Origin: Lathyrus oleraceus
Taxonomy: Eukaryota > Streptophyta > Magnoliopsida > Fabales > Fabaceae
Assembly (NCBI RefSeq): GCF_024323335.1
Contig: NC_066581.1
Coordinates: 443,883,816 to 443,947,815, forward strand
Direction of reading: 5' to 3'
Length of the DNA stretch: 64,000 bases
The position numbers were made by a program, and so were the translations under genes. Position 1 is the first letter of the stretch. Each line of letters begins with the position of its first letter. The notes under the pieces were generated by a model. That model was given only the letters and a program-made list of their open reading frames with translations. It made no database searches and was not told the origin of the DNA. Shown here in pieces: positions 23,389-35,963 of the stretch.

Positions 23389-23950
23389 TCTGACTTATGA
23401 ATGACTGTAGGAACATCCACAGCGACCCAATTGTTGCAGATCCCACCAGGGATGACAAAATTGTCAGAATCCTCTGCATCCTCTTCCAAGACAGCAGCAG
23501 CTTCTTCACTCTGACCAGTGTGGATGAAACCTCCACTCTTGAACAACCCTTTCTCGTTGAAGACCCCAGAAGAAAAGCCAATGCCAGCCCGAAACTTGTT
23601 ATCTTCAAGCTCAATCATCTTTCCTAGACCAGCAACTGCACCACATTCAATGGCCAATTTCGCATCTCTATAGGAAGCAAATGAAGGAGTTCTCTTCTCA
23701 ACAGGCTCAGCTATAGATAAAGCTTGGAAAGGCGTTCCAACTTCATCCTCAGCATCTATGTATGAGAAGGAAGACAAGTGGCTAACCAGGAGAGCCTTTC
23801 AAAAGCACTTAGTCTGGCAACTTCTTCCTTGAGTTCACGGTTCTCTTGCTCTAGATGATCCATCAATCTGGAAGAGTTGGCTCTGGTGTAGTACCGGTGA
23901 GTCAGCTTGTCTTCAAAATAAATGAAGAGCAACAAAGAGTTAGACCACAA
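23389..23950 (-). pseudogene. Ogre-B gag N-terminus joined to protease C-terminus by deletion
   Basis: 23796-23950 carries the gag start region (LTHRYYTRANSSRLM, then LEQENRELKEEVARL). At about 23795 it passes directly into the region that in Ogre-E follows the protease (SSFSYIDAEDEVGTPFQALSI). About 2.8 kb of gag and protease is missing, including the DTG active site. The join changes frame and yields no functional protein. Confidence 0.85.
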
Positions 23951-24164
23951 GACCAGAGGCTGAGAACAACACCTGCTTATGCAAATGATGCATGCAATGC
24001 TCGTGCATATGATTTGTTTTCATTTCAAAGGAACTTTAGGGTATTATTTGAAAATTTTGAAAATATTAAGCATTTGATCGCATATGGAAATATCTCATCA
24101 AATATATCTGAGAAAAGAAGTACATCATTGTCAATCATTACAAGAGAAAAGGAAAATAATCATC
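23951..24164 (-). other. Ogre-B spacer between ORF1 and gag
   Basis: This is AT-rich and noncoding, colinear with the spacers of copies A and E. Nothing further is recognised. Confidence 0.55.
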
Positions 24165-25613
24165 CTATGGATCCCTAGAAGCTCGGGACACGGGAAGATA
24201 AGTTGCACGAAGCCTCTTCACCTCTCTCTCGTAGGCTGCTTCTATATCTGTTTTCTCTTTGGCGAGTCGATCATACCTCCTTTTCCAGAACTTAGAAGAC
24301 TGAGGAAGTAGAGAAGTCCATGCATCGTCAGGATCATCAATGACCTGATGCTCGAGGAACTCAATCAGAGCATCCTTCTCCTTAATCTGTTGAAGCAACT
24401 CTTCCCTTTCACGGATCCAAGCACGTGATAGGTCTTCGTCTCTCAACTCCTCTATTCCTTGGTGAGGGAGGGTTGAAGGCCCAACCACTAACAAAGGTGT
24501 AGGTCTCGGATAATCGTAAGGCATGAGATACTCAGATGCTCTCTTCCTTACCCAAGCAGTATACGGCTCCAGAGCGATGCAATTCTTAGGACCCAACTCA
24601 TTCCTGCCTTTCTTATGGATCTTGCGCCAAGCGCGAACCATTCTGCCCTTCAAGCCTTGGGGATCTTTACCCTCCTAAAAGAACACTCCTTCTAACAGAA
24701 TGTTATTAGGTTTATCCTTTAGGGGGAACCCAAGCTGACGACGTGCCAAAACAGGTTTGTAGCTAATCCCACCATATGTACCAAGAAGAGGCACATTGGA
24801 GAATTCACCACAAGAGTCGATAATCTGCACACCATCATATACACGGTTATACCAAGAGATATCGTCATTAGTGAGAGACATGAGTCTCGTAGACCACCGT
24901 AGACATCCCTTGTTCTCCTTGAAAGCGACCGTCTGGGGTAAGTGAGAAATAAACCACTTATATAACAGAGGCAAACAGCACACAATAACGCCACCACCCT
25001 TTGCATTCCTCAGATGCAAAGAGAAATAGGTATCACCCAACAGAGTCGGAACGGGATTAAGAGTAGAGAAGATCCTAATAGTGTTCACATCCACAAATTT
25101 GTCGATGTTGGGGAACAATACCAATCCATATATGAGAAGTACAAATATGGCTTCAAAGGCATCCTCACTCATGGCCTTCCCATAAACAGTAGCTTGAGCG
25201 ATGAGGAACTCAGAAGGGAGACCTTGAATTCCACCTTTGGTAGTCATATGAACACGAATCAGGGATTCATCTATGTGCAACATGTCAGCTATCTCTTGAG
25301 AAGTAGGGATACTCTCCAAGCCACTGAACGACACCTGATCCAGAATCGGTATACCCACCAGATAAGCATACTCCTCAAGGGTAGGCAGCAGCTGAAAGTC
25401 CGGAAAAGAGAAGCAATGGTATAGAGAATCATAAAACTGCGCCAACGTACTCATCAACCCTTCATCCACCTGAGTAGTCAGAAGAGGCAGAAGCTTCCCA
25501 AAACGAGCTTTGAAACCCAAGGGATCTAGTACATAGGATGTCAGATTCCTTAACTCTTTCAGATCGGGCTGTCTGAAGCTGTACTTATTTGTATTCATTT
25601 TTTGTCTTTCCAT
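24165..25613 (-). pseudogene. Ogre-B ORF1, one nonsense codon (about 482 codons)
   Basis: It starts at the ATG at 25613 (MERQKMNTNKYSFRQPDL) and ends with SRASRDP. The only lesion I see is TAG at 24675-24677, where copies A and E have CAG (FYQEGKDP / FFQEGKDP). Frames either side are in phase. The conserved N-terminal region has the same blocks as copies A and E (FYDSLYHCFSFPDFQLLP, FEAIFVLLIYGLVLFPN). The C-terminal part is charged and coiled-coil-like (REELLQQIKEKDALIEFLEH). The function of Ogre ORF1 is not known. It is better preserved than any other gene of this element. Confidence 0.85.
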
Positions 25614-26627
25614 GTCTGAAAATTTTGCAAATAAACCCCTTAAGTTCCTTGAAAATTTTCTTTTTATCTGATGATATGGATGCAGATGAATGCATGAATG
25701 CATGAATGCAACAATCACACTCAAGGATCAAGCAGAGCACACCAGACAAAGGTCATGGGATGGCTCATATTATCCTTAATATCAATCATCCATTTTGGTG
25801 GATTATGGTTTACACCTTATCGACACCCAAGTTCCATTGATATTAACGATATATGAACAGTTCAACCCTCCTTAATATCAATCATCCATTTTGGTGGATT
25901 ATGGTTTTCACCTTATCAACACCCAAGTTCCATTGATATTAAGGATGTATGAACAAATCAACCATGAATCACGGGTTTGTTGTGAGTCACGAGCATGGAG
26001 TCTCGGTTAAGAACCACCCAAAGGGAGTGTACTATGGTGTAAACCTGCCGAACATGTTCTACAAGAGGTTCCCATAGTCATCATCCCATCTTTCGGATAT
26101 TATCGGAGAAACGAATACTCGTATTCCAAAAATATTCTCAAGAGAGACTCTTATGAGTGTAGTATCGCGTAACAATCGCATCAAATGTTACATTTGAACG
26201 ACCTCCGCACTACGTCCTAAAAATAGGCCAAGATGGGCTTGGTAAACTACGTTCCTTGGCTTCTATGGTCTATATTGAAAGTATAATGTCTAACCACAAC
26301 TTACTCGTGTGACATTATTGATCCAACATGACCTCCACCAAGTGAATGGACTCGCAAGTCAACTTGCTAAGGAATAACTCCACACAAGTCAACGAGACTA
26401 TGCCATTCTCCTATCATAAGTGCACTCGAGTTCGGGTATAGAACTCATCTCACAGAGATCACCAAGCAAGCAAGCAATTAATATATCATGCAAATCAATC
26501 ATTACAAACAATACAGTAATCCCAAATTGCACAAAAATATGTCATAAACAATATAGTACAACAATTATGAAAAGTTGGCAAACCCACTAGGACGTAATTT
26601 TCATCCCCAGTGAAGTCGCCACTTTTC
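25614..26627 (-). other. Ogre-B leader between PBS and ORF1, with a duplicated hairpin
   Basis: No gene is seen. A hairpin-forming block of about 75 bp is present twice (25773-25849 and 25869-25945) and only once in Ogre-A. In the second copy the outer 14-bp arms TCCTTAATATCAAT / ATTGATATTAAGGA are a perfect inverted repeat. Both copies enclose ATCCA / TGGAT. Confidence 0.7.
26603..26621 (-). other. Ogre-B primer binding site
   Basis: The minus strand reads TGGCGACTTCACTGGGGAT six bases after the LTR edge. It is the same tRNA-Arg-type PBS as Ogre-A, with two differences in its inner half. Confidence 0.8.
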
Positions 26628-26838
26628 TGTAGCGGTGTATTCGTCACCATTGGAAATATTAACTAAATCCAAGGTAAATCATACAAAGTCGAGTCGCCAC
26701 CGCACTTCTATTTATCCAAAGGAATGGTTAGAAAGCGAACAAAAACCTATAAAGTTTTACAAACAAAACTAGTAAAAGACAGAGATCTGGGTAAGGGGGT
26801 TGGTTATGTCATGGGAAGGTGTTAGGCACCCACAACAT

Positions 26839-26854
26839 CCTAGGTACTCCTAGG
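26839..26854 (-). other. LTR hairpin III with AGTA loop (Ogre-B 5' LTR)
   Basis: It is identical to the copy at 8940-8955: CCTAGG/CCTAGG arms around TACT. Confidence 0.6.
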
Positions 26855-27649
26855 GAGCCCTTTTCATAACTTGTTGCAAAGGTTATTGTTTATGAAAATA
26901 TTTTGTGCAAACATGATTGAAGAGATGAGAAGAGAATGTACAAATTTATTTACATTTTTTGTGTTTGGATGGATGAACCCATTGCCTACGTACCCTCTCA
27001 TGAAAGATAAGGATCAAAACCTCGTAGTTCGGATAAAAGATTTCAAAATAGTGAGTGGATTGATTGGTCCAAAAGCCTTAAGGTCTTTTGTTATCAAAGG
27101 GAGAAAACTCGACCTGAAAAACCACAAGTCCACCATGTGAGAATAGCTTCAACATGCTAGTGAGGGGTTAACCCTATAATAAGCATGGAAGTCTTACAAT
27201 TCAATCACTAAGGACAAAGGTGAGTATTATATCTACCACAAGGATATGAAAAATTTGATTAAGAAGTGGACATATGAGAACCACAAAAGAAGACACATTT
27301 GAGTGGGTTGCATTAACCAATTAGAAGTATGTACAAAAATGGTCAAAGTTGACTTAAAGATTCAATTCAAAATGAGTATTATGAAAAGAAAGTTTGAAAA
27401 TCAAAGGCATAAGGCCTAGGTTTCTAATGTTGAAAACAAGTCAAAATGTTTGCACAAAAGTTTTTTGGTTTTGGGTTAAGGATGGAAAAGGATCAAGGTT
27501 AAGCATGCAAGAGGTGGGGAAAAGGAAATAAAACCACAAATAGGAGTTCCTTTCTCGAGATCATAGAGATGATCCAAGTAAGTTCCTTTGGAATTAGGCA
27601 ACACAAGGTATAAACAATAAGCAAGTCTCAAAAGAGAACCACAGAAAGA

Positions 27650-27892
27650 GGAAACAGAATGCCAATCAATGGTCTTACATCCAACTCCTAACAACAAAAC
27701 TGGAAACAGAATGCCAATAGATGGGCTTACATCCAACTCCACAAAAAAACAGGAAACAGAATGCCAATAGATGGACTTAGATCCGACTCTTCAAAACAAC
27801 AGGAAACAGAATGCCAATAGATGGACTTATATCTAACTCCTCAAAACAAATAAGAAACAGAATGCCAATAGATGGACTTATATCCGACTCCA
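27650..27892 (-). repeat. LTR minisatellite, five units (Ogre-B 5' LTR)
   Basis: This is the same five-unit array as at 9751-9993 with only a few base differences, so no unit was gained or lost since insertion. Confidence 0.85.
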
Positions 27893-30800
27893 AACAAACA
27901 AATGAGCAAAAGCAAACACATGCAAAGCAATCAAGCAAACAATGCATCACACTCTATATACAAACAAAAGGCTCAATCAAATAGGTGGGCTTTAGTCAAG
28001 AGGGGTCATATCAACCTCGACAAACAAGCCAAACTGTATCAGGTAATCTGTGAGCTCTTAACCACTAACATTGAGAGTTAGGGTGAAGCTGATCAAATAT
28101 GGAAATGAGGATGAGACCTCATGCTCTTAACCCTGGCCTGGGTGAGCTTATGCAATGAAAGCGTGGGGATACAGAATGTGGGATCCTATTACACTTGACA
28201 GACTCTAAACAAGATCTTGGGTGCTTGTTCAAAAGCATCAGCACGTAGTGCGAGCATAATGAACGACTCACTGAATAACAGGGGATTGATTGCTAATCCC
28301 TTCTATTTGTCAATTGCCTCTTCACTTAAGAGGACTTATCAAATAACATGCCTCATTTTAGAGGTCTTTGGCACAAATGTAAACAATCACAAACAGAGCC
28401 TCATAAGGAGGACTTCAGCCAAATCCCTGCCAAAAAGGTGACAACAATGTGTTAGTATTCAAATCATTTGTATCTCACAAAGTGAGACCAAACCAATCAT
28501 CAATGCTGAATGTCCAAACCTGAAACACAAAGCACAATTAGTTTATGTACAAAACACTAGTACAAAGACTAGGTTCAAAACCAAATCAAATGATGAAAAC
28601 AGAAGTCAATATTTTGCACAAAGCAAGTTCGAACATGTCATAAGATGTCCTCAAAAGGACCAGCATCAATTCACATGGCAAAGGCATCAAATAATCAATG
28701 GAAAGCAAAGGCAAGCAAATGTGCACAACATGGACATCCAAGTTAGAAAATCCAAATCAAAACAGAAAAGCATCCAATGATCATGAAATTTTTTATGCAA
28801 GTTATTCATGCTATGAACAAACATCATGCAAAAAATTAAATCCAGAAGAGCTCAAATGATAGGTAAAGAAAAATGCACAAATTGAATACCAAAAATGTGA
28901 CAGAAATTGTCACAACATATGTTCATGTGTCCAAAACAGTGAAATACATCATATCACATTTAAGGATCAAGCATACCAAATTTCATATCAATTGGATTAA
29001 TAATGAGTACTTCACAAAGCATTGAATGTAACATGTCAATTTGGTATAAGGTTCAATCAAAAATAACATATTAAAAATCTAGCAATCAACAAATCATGAA
29101 ATACATCCTATAAAACACTAGAGATCAAAACAAGAATGTGAAAAAAAATTGGGATCAATTTGGACATTTCTACTATTTTTTATGATTTTTCAAAGATAGG
29201 TAAAATATATGGAAATGTTAGAATGAAATGGAGGGAAAATATAATTTGAAAACAAATCAGAATTAATGTGAACCACATGATGAAGCGCGCAATAATGATC
29301 AAACGGACCAGATTCAAAGTTCAAAACGCACAGCTTCATGTAAATGAGGAAAATCAAACAAAATTCTGAAAACATGCATGCCAAGGATCGAACACGCGCA
29401 TCGAAGGTAAAATGAGAATTCAAGCGAAATTCTGAAAATGCGCAGGCGGAGAATCGAACGCGCGCTAGGCCAGGTCAAGAAGCACTTGAAACGCTACGTT
29501 TTGCTCAAACCCTAGGGACTGAACCAGACGGCCGGAACAGTGTTTCTGGTCGTCTTCTCCGGCCATATCCACGGCGGAGATCATGAACTTTTTTCCAGAA
29601 AAGCACGAAATGCATATGGATCGAAAGCTCTTTCAATGAGGATCAAGAATATCATGTTCAAACAGCCTGAAACCTTATAGATCGAACGGATCGAAGGGAA
29701 ACATTATGAACATCAAAACTTGCAGTTCATATATCAGGCTCAATACTCATCCATTTTCAAAACAAATTATATCAGCATGCTCAGCAAGGTTAGATCTACA
29801 CATCTATGGCAAGAAATTAGAGAAAAGAGAGAATCGAATTTCACCTACCTGAACTTGCAATGATCCAAACTCGTGTGTTCAAGCTTCCAAATGATCCAGA
29901 TCAACTTCCTTTAACCTCTAATGAAGCTTTGCGCAAGAATTACCAATGGAAACAGCTTGAATCTAGCTCAATTTCAGAAAACCATAGCCATGAGTTTGTG
30001 CTCGATCTGCTTGATTCTTGATCAAATTCTTCAAACCAAACGTGGATTCCTACTCAATGATCCATGATAAGCAAGAATATGCAAAGAAAATTGGTGTTTG
30101 TGTGAAGAATTTTGAAATTCGAGGAGAGAGAAAAAATGGAGGGAATGTGAAATTTTGAGATTTGAAATTGTTCTCCCTTGAAAAACAGTTATGCTTTAGC
30201 TTATATACCACCTGTTAATCACACTGAAATTACAATTAAGCTTTGGTTAATTAGGATTAAAGAGACATGAGGTGTTTTGCAAATTTGGCAAGTGTGCTTA
30301 GCATGGCCTTCCCACACGTGAACAGTGCCCATGCAAGGTGCAAATCCACTTAAAATCATTCAACAATCATGATGGAAATGTTAATTGGCTTGTATGATCA
30401 TATGAGCTTCTTTCATGCAAGGCAATGATTTATTTGGAAAGTATTGGTCACAAGGAGCATTTTGCAGAAAGAGTGGACCAATTTGGAGTTTTGGATCAAA
30501 AGTTATGGCACTTTGAACTTCCATGCATACTTTGTGCTCATTTGGCCATAACTTCTCAACCATTCATCAGCTGATTAAGAAATAGGACTTTTTGAAAATG
30601 GGAGAGAAAGATCTTCAACTTTCATGTTCACAAAAAATTCATTTGAAGCTTCTTTGATGTTGGAAAGTCAAGTTGAATGTGGACCAAAAACTTGTCATTT
30701 TTTGAAACTTGAAATTATAGGTCACTTTCCATTTTGGGAAACTTTTGCAATGACTTCAAAATCTTCAAGAATCATGATGAATAGGCCTTGTTTGAACATG

Positions 30801-31275
30801 AATGAGATGTTTCAAATCATTTCCCACACCTCAAAGCCCTCAGTAGACTGCACAGTTGATTATATTGGTCCTCAGATGACCTTGACATGCCTGAATGAAC
30901 TTGGGCCTTTACCACTTGGGGAATTTGCTTCAAAGTGAACCTTAGCTCATATAAGCTCCATATGATGATCATGTGGTCCTCATCTCAAGAAAATACCTCA
31001 ATTCAAATGCACAAAGGAATTCCTTGAAAGCCTTGACCTGATCCTTGCTTAGACTGCAAAACAAAATGTTAATGACATATTTTTGTGCTTTTGGTTAGTG
31101 ATTAAAACAAGAAAAGCAGTGATATATAACGCAAGCATGCCTGGTGATCTCAACCACTCATAGGAGATCCCACCCAAAGGGAAAGGAAGCCAAGATGCTC
31201 AAATGATCCTTGAGGTTATGCAATGCAATGATATGATGCCATGAGGGATCTTAGGGACAAAATTGGGGTCTTACA

Positions 31276-31280
31276 ATATG
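31276..31280. repeat. Target site duplication of Ogre-B, right copy (ATATG)
   Basis: It is the direct match of 8724-8728, next to the LTR edge at 31275. Confidence 0.9.
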
Positions 31281-32732
31281 CATTGGCATTGGGATCATAC
31301 CTCGTCATCCTCCTTACCCCTCTTTCATTGGGTTTGCTTTGGGAGAGATCACCAAGCACTATGTGATTGTATCATACTTGTATATCATCATTTTACTAAC
31401 CAAAATACCAAAAATATGTCGTTGCATTTGCCTAACTCTTTTGTATGTAGGGCATGATCATCATTGATCTATCAAGTTCATATATAGGGTTTAAGACCCT
31501 CATAGCTAAGAGCACAACCAAGGATTGATTCACAATGTATCAAAGCATCATATATGAGTCCCAATAATCTCTACATGTTATATTGATCAAGCATTCTTCA
31601 AGAATTTGGAGGTGATTTTCCTTGGAAACCCTAGTTTGACTGGGTATCTTAAGTAACTTCTCCAACAAGCTATCTCACCAATTGATCAAATTTCTCAAGG
31701 GACATTTCAAAATTCATCATCTTATGCATATATGATCTACCATGATCCTAGAAAGTCAAGAGAATTGGAAGTTAGCAAGTTGGTTGATGGTGGTTGGCCA
31801 GATGAATTCATCTAATTAAAACTGGGTCTCCCTAGACCCTATCTCCTACATATGAAAATGATTCCAAGATAAAAGTTACTCTAAATGACATTAAAAACAA
31901 CTTTCATGTTTAAGTCTAGATATAATTTTGCTTGGAAAGTCATTTTACATGTTGAAACATTATAGGTCATTTTGTCTAAACCCTAATTTGAAAGTCAACA
32001 TCCCAAGACCATAACTTGCTCAATTTTATGAGATGAAAGATTTCCAAGTTGCAAAATCGAATTCAAGATGTCTAATTCAACTTTGATGTTTTGAGTGAGT
32101 GCTAAATAAACTTTTATGAGCATGTGATATGAGGATACATTATAGGTCATTTTTGCCCTATACCATTGAACAATTGATCTTCCTCAACTTCAAAAATGCA
32201 TAACTCTATCATTCTAAATCCAAATGACATGAAATTGGTGACCATTTTAAAGGTATTTGAAATATCTACAACTCTGATGAAGACACATTTCTCATTTGGA
32301 GCTCACATAAAAAGTTAAGCAAGGTGGAATGTTGAGATATATGACTTAACACTTAGAAAAAATTTCAACATGTTGAATTTTCCAAACTTCCACCGCAAAA
32401 TTCACCATGATCCAAGTCCCAAATGGAAAAGTGTCCAACATAAAAGTTGTTCCCCTTGATCTAAGCTTTCCAAAGAGACATATTTCATGTATTTTGGATG
32501 AGGTTTGCTAGGGTTGCGCATGGTCTTAACAGGTTTGCACCAAGTGGAAAAATCAAATGTCCAAAACTCCATTTCACATTGCCTTGCCATTCAAGCATCA
32601 TTTGAACTTCAGTACAGTTGCAATTGGATCAAAATGGATTGCTTCATGGGCCTGTACACGCCCATGCAAGCTTGTGCATCACATTGCCAAATTTATAAAA
32701 TTTTCAAGTGTGCAATTATCAATCCCAAATGC

Positions 32733-32740
32733 TATAAATG
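32733..32740 (+). promoter_or_regulatory. Candidate TATA box of LTR-C
   Basis: TATAAATG lies about 1.5 kb from the LTR start once Ogre-B is removed. This offset is similar to LTR-D. Plus strand, as expected for this LTR. Confidence 0.4.
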
Positions 32741-35527
32741 CAAGGCCTCTGAGCTCATTTCAAACACACATTGCGCGCTAGCTTTTTCCCCCAATTGAAA
32801 CCCTCACAATTCAAAGGAAAACCTGAGAATTTTCAACTTGAAAATTGAGTTTGAATCTCATTATTTGGAGATTCAAAAGCTCCAGGATCCAAAGCTTTGT
32901 TCCATTGCCAAACCACTTCTGCAAGCTCCTCGAGTGTGATCAAGTCATGTTTGAAGCAAGCAAGATCCAGTTCTGCATAATATTGAAGGTAATTTTCAGA
33001 AATCTTCTTCTCTTTGATTCTCACTCAATTCTCTTGGTTCTTTGGTTGTCTGAAGTCCTACCAATGTAGGCAAGAAGATTGAGTTGCTTTGAGGTCAAAT
33101 TGAAGCAACTCAGTTGACACACCTCAAAATTCTACTCCTCATATCTTTCTATATATTTGGAGTTAGTTGAAATTGAGGTCAGATCCATGCTCTACACCAT
33201 TTTTTCTTTCAGATCATATCCTCCTTTTTCATTTTTTTGATGGTGATGACTGAACCAGACCGGTGAGCCTCGCCTGAGAAGGTGTCCGGAGTTCCAGCAC
33301 CGATGGTGTGCTGGATAGGTTCTGAGCCATTGATCGCATTTGAAATGTTTTAATCTCACACGTTGGTTCTGATTACCATTGGTGTGGAGCGCTGACTCAA
33401 GTGTACCATGGAGCGCACATTTTCATCCACTTGACATGCCACCTCAATTAATGAGGGAGATCAAGTGGTCCATGTTTTTTCTAATTATTTGAATTTCATT
33501 TAATTTGTTTTATTTTTATTAATTCATATTAATTTTAATATTGATCCAAAAAATATGAGAGTTTCACCAAAAAAATTTAAATAAAATCCTCTTTCATATT
33601 TTTAATTAAAATTATTTTTTGGATCATTATTAATATTTTTCATAATTTAATTGATTTTGTGAATATTTTTAATTGTTTAAAAATACTTTTAAGTTTCCAA
33701 AAATTCTGAAATTTTTTCTCCAAGGTCTTTTGACCTTGTTTGACCTATGATAAATCTCATGGCCATTTATTTTGTGTTTTGATGAGATTTTAGGAATTTG
33801 ACAAACCATATTTAATTTAATGCATTATTTTTAGTATTTTTAAATTGAATAAATGTCAAATAATTGTGTTGAGCCATTTTAATTGTTTGTATAAGTTTGA
33901 CTTGTGTTGTTGGGCCTTGGTCAAGGTTGATTTGACTTTTCTAGGTTAAGATCATTGGCTTTAGGGGATTTATGTAATGTATATTCCATCTCCCAAAATG
34001 AATGAATGATCTTAATTTGGTAAAAGTCCTCATTTGTCCAATTTGAGTTTTGATCTATTCCCCTCTCTCTTCATATAATTCCCCTTCTTTATGCATCCAT
34101 TTCATTTGGCGTATGATATCTCAAGGTCCTAAGGCTAGTTGATTGAAAAATCAACATAAGTATGGATGAGATTAGGCCACCTCTTTTGCATATTCTTTTT
34201 GTGTGTGGTATGTTTCGTGAGCATAGTCCATTATATTATGTCTCTAACATGCATTAACACCAAAATTCTATTGCCCAACCTCAAATAGTTGTGACTTCTA
34301 CATAAGTCCAATTACGATTGCTTAACATAGCGCTAAATTTTTGACAAAAAAAGGCATATCATTCTAGTTAGTGAGATTGTAAGTCTCTCCTCTTTCATGG
34401 TATTGTGTGAAAACTTGGTCTTTTTTCCTTCCTTTGGAAGATGTCTTGGTTCAAGGATCCATGCTTGTGATAAGTGGGTTGAGTGTTCTCCAAAAAATGA
34501 CTTAAAAAATAAAAAAAGCAAAAGCAATACTAACTTCTAATTCATTAACAACTAACATTTAATTTCAAGCCATTTACTTTTAATGCTCTTTAATTTTAAG
34601 CTCTATTCATTTACCATTATTCATACCATTCTAATTGTTTATATTAAGGCCATTTTCACTTTGTCCACTTGGACCATATTGTGTGATATATCTTGTTTGT
34701 GCATATTTTGTTTGCTTGTGTGGTATTTGACCATTAATGTACATAATAAGAACAAAAACCCTAAAAAAACTATTGTGTGGACTGTTGGTTTGATCTTGGA
34801 CAATTGGACTTATAATTTAGACATACATCCTTATGCAAAAGGACTTGGAAAATGCCAACTTTCATGTAACTAAGTGCTTTCAATTTTAAACTTCATCTGA
34901 TATCTTCATTGAAGATCCATCTGAGTTCATCTCCAACATGATCATTGTGAAGTTGTTATTTTGAACCTGTGACTTGTGGAATTCACCTGCTACATAGGCC
35001 AATTTGAAGAAGATTATGGAGTGGCTAAAGCTTGGATGTGTATATATTTATTTAATGCCTTGCTCTTCAAGTTAATATGTTATTCATTGTTTGTTGCTTG
35101 ATTCTAATGTCCTAAAGGAATTTAGGTTTCTATATGGCATTCTTGCCTATTGGATTGCAGCCCATTGGTCAGATCTTTTCAACTCTTAGCTCTTAAATTT
35201 ATGCTTAGGATTAGTTTCTTCATCTCCTCCCCATCTCTTTAATTTTAAAATCTCCCCCTCCTTTTAAATACTTCTTTGCTTGTGCTTGTCTTTTTTTAAC
35301 TTAGACTCTTTGCAAATTAGAAACTTTGGCCTTATGCCATTGCATTTCAAAACTTCTTTTCTTAAATCAAACTTGTAAATATACTTAAATATACTTAACT
35401 ATACTTGACTTAAAATTTTCAAAAGCCAAAAAGAATTAACGCATTCAAATCATTTTTAGGCCTTTGTGCCTTTTAAACCTAACTTTTGCTAAAAACAATG
35501 CACCCACTTTGAAATTTGTATCACAAA

Positions 35528-35588
35528 CTACGAGGTTTTGATCCCTCATTCTTATGTTGGTACGTAGGCACAAGTCCGAAGGTCTTGT
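35528..35588 (+). other. Composite LTR structure in LTR-C (CTACG/CGTAG unit and hairpin I)
   Basis: CTACG at 35528-35532 pairs with CGTAG at 35563-35567. It is followed by hairpin I, ACAAG (35570-35574) with CTTGT (35584-35588). The order is reversed relative to LTRs B, D, E and G because this LTR lies on the other strand. Confidence 0.55.
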
Positions 35589-35691
35589 CAAACACAAAAA
35601 TATAATTAATAAATACTTTTCTCATCCCCCCATTCTATTTGTTTGTAAACATCACTTTGTACAAAATACATATGCGCACAAGAAAGGGCTC

Positions 35692-35707
35692 CCTAGGAGT
35701 ACCTAGG
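35692..35707 (+). other. LTR hairpin III with AGTA loop (LTR-C)
   Basis: CCTAGG-AGTA-CCTAGG, here directly readable on the plus strand because LTR-C is plus-oriented. Confidence 0.6.
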
Positions 35708-35726
35708 ACACTTTGGGTGCTAACAC

Positions 35727-35731
35727 CTTCC
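35727..35731. repeat. Target site duplication of solo LTR-D, left copy (CTTCC)
   Basis: CTTCC precedes the LTR-D edge and is repeated at 40351-40355. Collapsing the pair restores LTR-C as ACACCTTCCCTCTGTGTAAC. Confidence 0.85.
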
Positions 35732-35947
35732 TATAACGAGGTTTTCGTTACCTTTAGGTTTATTGACTAAACCAAAAGTCAACATACAATTCGAGTCGCC
35801 ACCGTACTTTTATTTGTCCAAAGGAAAGGCTAAAAAGCGAACAAAAGCCCAGTAAGAAGTTTTTCAAATCAAAAACTAATAAAAATGTCAGAGATCTAGT
35901 TAAGGGGGTTGGTTATGAAATGGGAAGGTTTTACGCACCCAAAACAT

Positions 35948-35963
35948 CCTTAGTACTCTAAGG
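35948..35963 (-). other. LTR hairpin III with AGTA loop (LTR-D variant)
   Basis: The arms CCTTAG/CTAAGG surround TACT (AGTA on the element strand). The arms differ from the CCTAGG type at two positions per arm, and pairing is kept. Confidence 0.65.

Larger units (their letters stand above)
8729..31275 (-). mobile_element. Ogre-B: complete but internally deleted Ogre element with nested solo LTR
   Basis: The 5' LTR (26628-31275), PBS, leader, ORF1, gag N-terminal piece, protease C-terminal piece, intron, start and end of pol, 3' UTR, PPT and 3' LTR (8729-18520) are all present and in order on the minus strand. Compared with Ogre-E, about 2.8 kb is missing between the gag start and the protease end (junction near 23795) and about 2.9 kb between the pol start and the integrase end (junction near 22861-22934). 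ORF1 is kept with one nonsense codon. The two LTRs differ by roughly 1-2% in the stretches I compared by eye, so the insertion is fairly recent for this locus. It cannot be autonomous but keeps every cis element that I can name. Confidence 0.9.
26628..31275 (-). repeat. Ogre-B 5' LTR (4648 bp)
   Basis: The edges are TGTAGCGG at 26628 and GGTCTTACA at 31275. It is colinear with 8729-18520 minus LTR-G. It includes hairpin III (26839-26854), a CTACG/CGTAG unit near 26969-27027, the minisatellite (27650-27892) and a TATA-like word near 30208. It lacks two blocks present in the 3' LTR, each explained by deletion between short direct repeats. Confidence 0.9.
31281..35731 (+). repeat. LTR-C, main fragment (plus strand)
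   Basis: It resumes LTR-C after Ogre-B. It is Ogre LTR sequence in plus orientation: U3-like sequence, a TATA-like word at 32733, a CTACG...CGTAG unit at 35528-35567, hairpin III at 35692-35707, then GGGTGCTAACACCTTCC, where LTR-D interrupts. It differs strongly from LTRs B, D and E in its U3. ORFs of up to about 97 aa in it (for example 32505-32798) are chance frames. No host gene is seen. Confidence 0.75.

Noticed and set aside
31281..35726. A possible host gene in the long stretch without element ORFs
   Set aside because: It reads as Ogre LTR in plus orientation, with hairpin III and the CTACG unit. No exon-like conserved protein segment was recognised on either strand.
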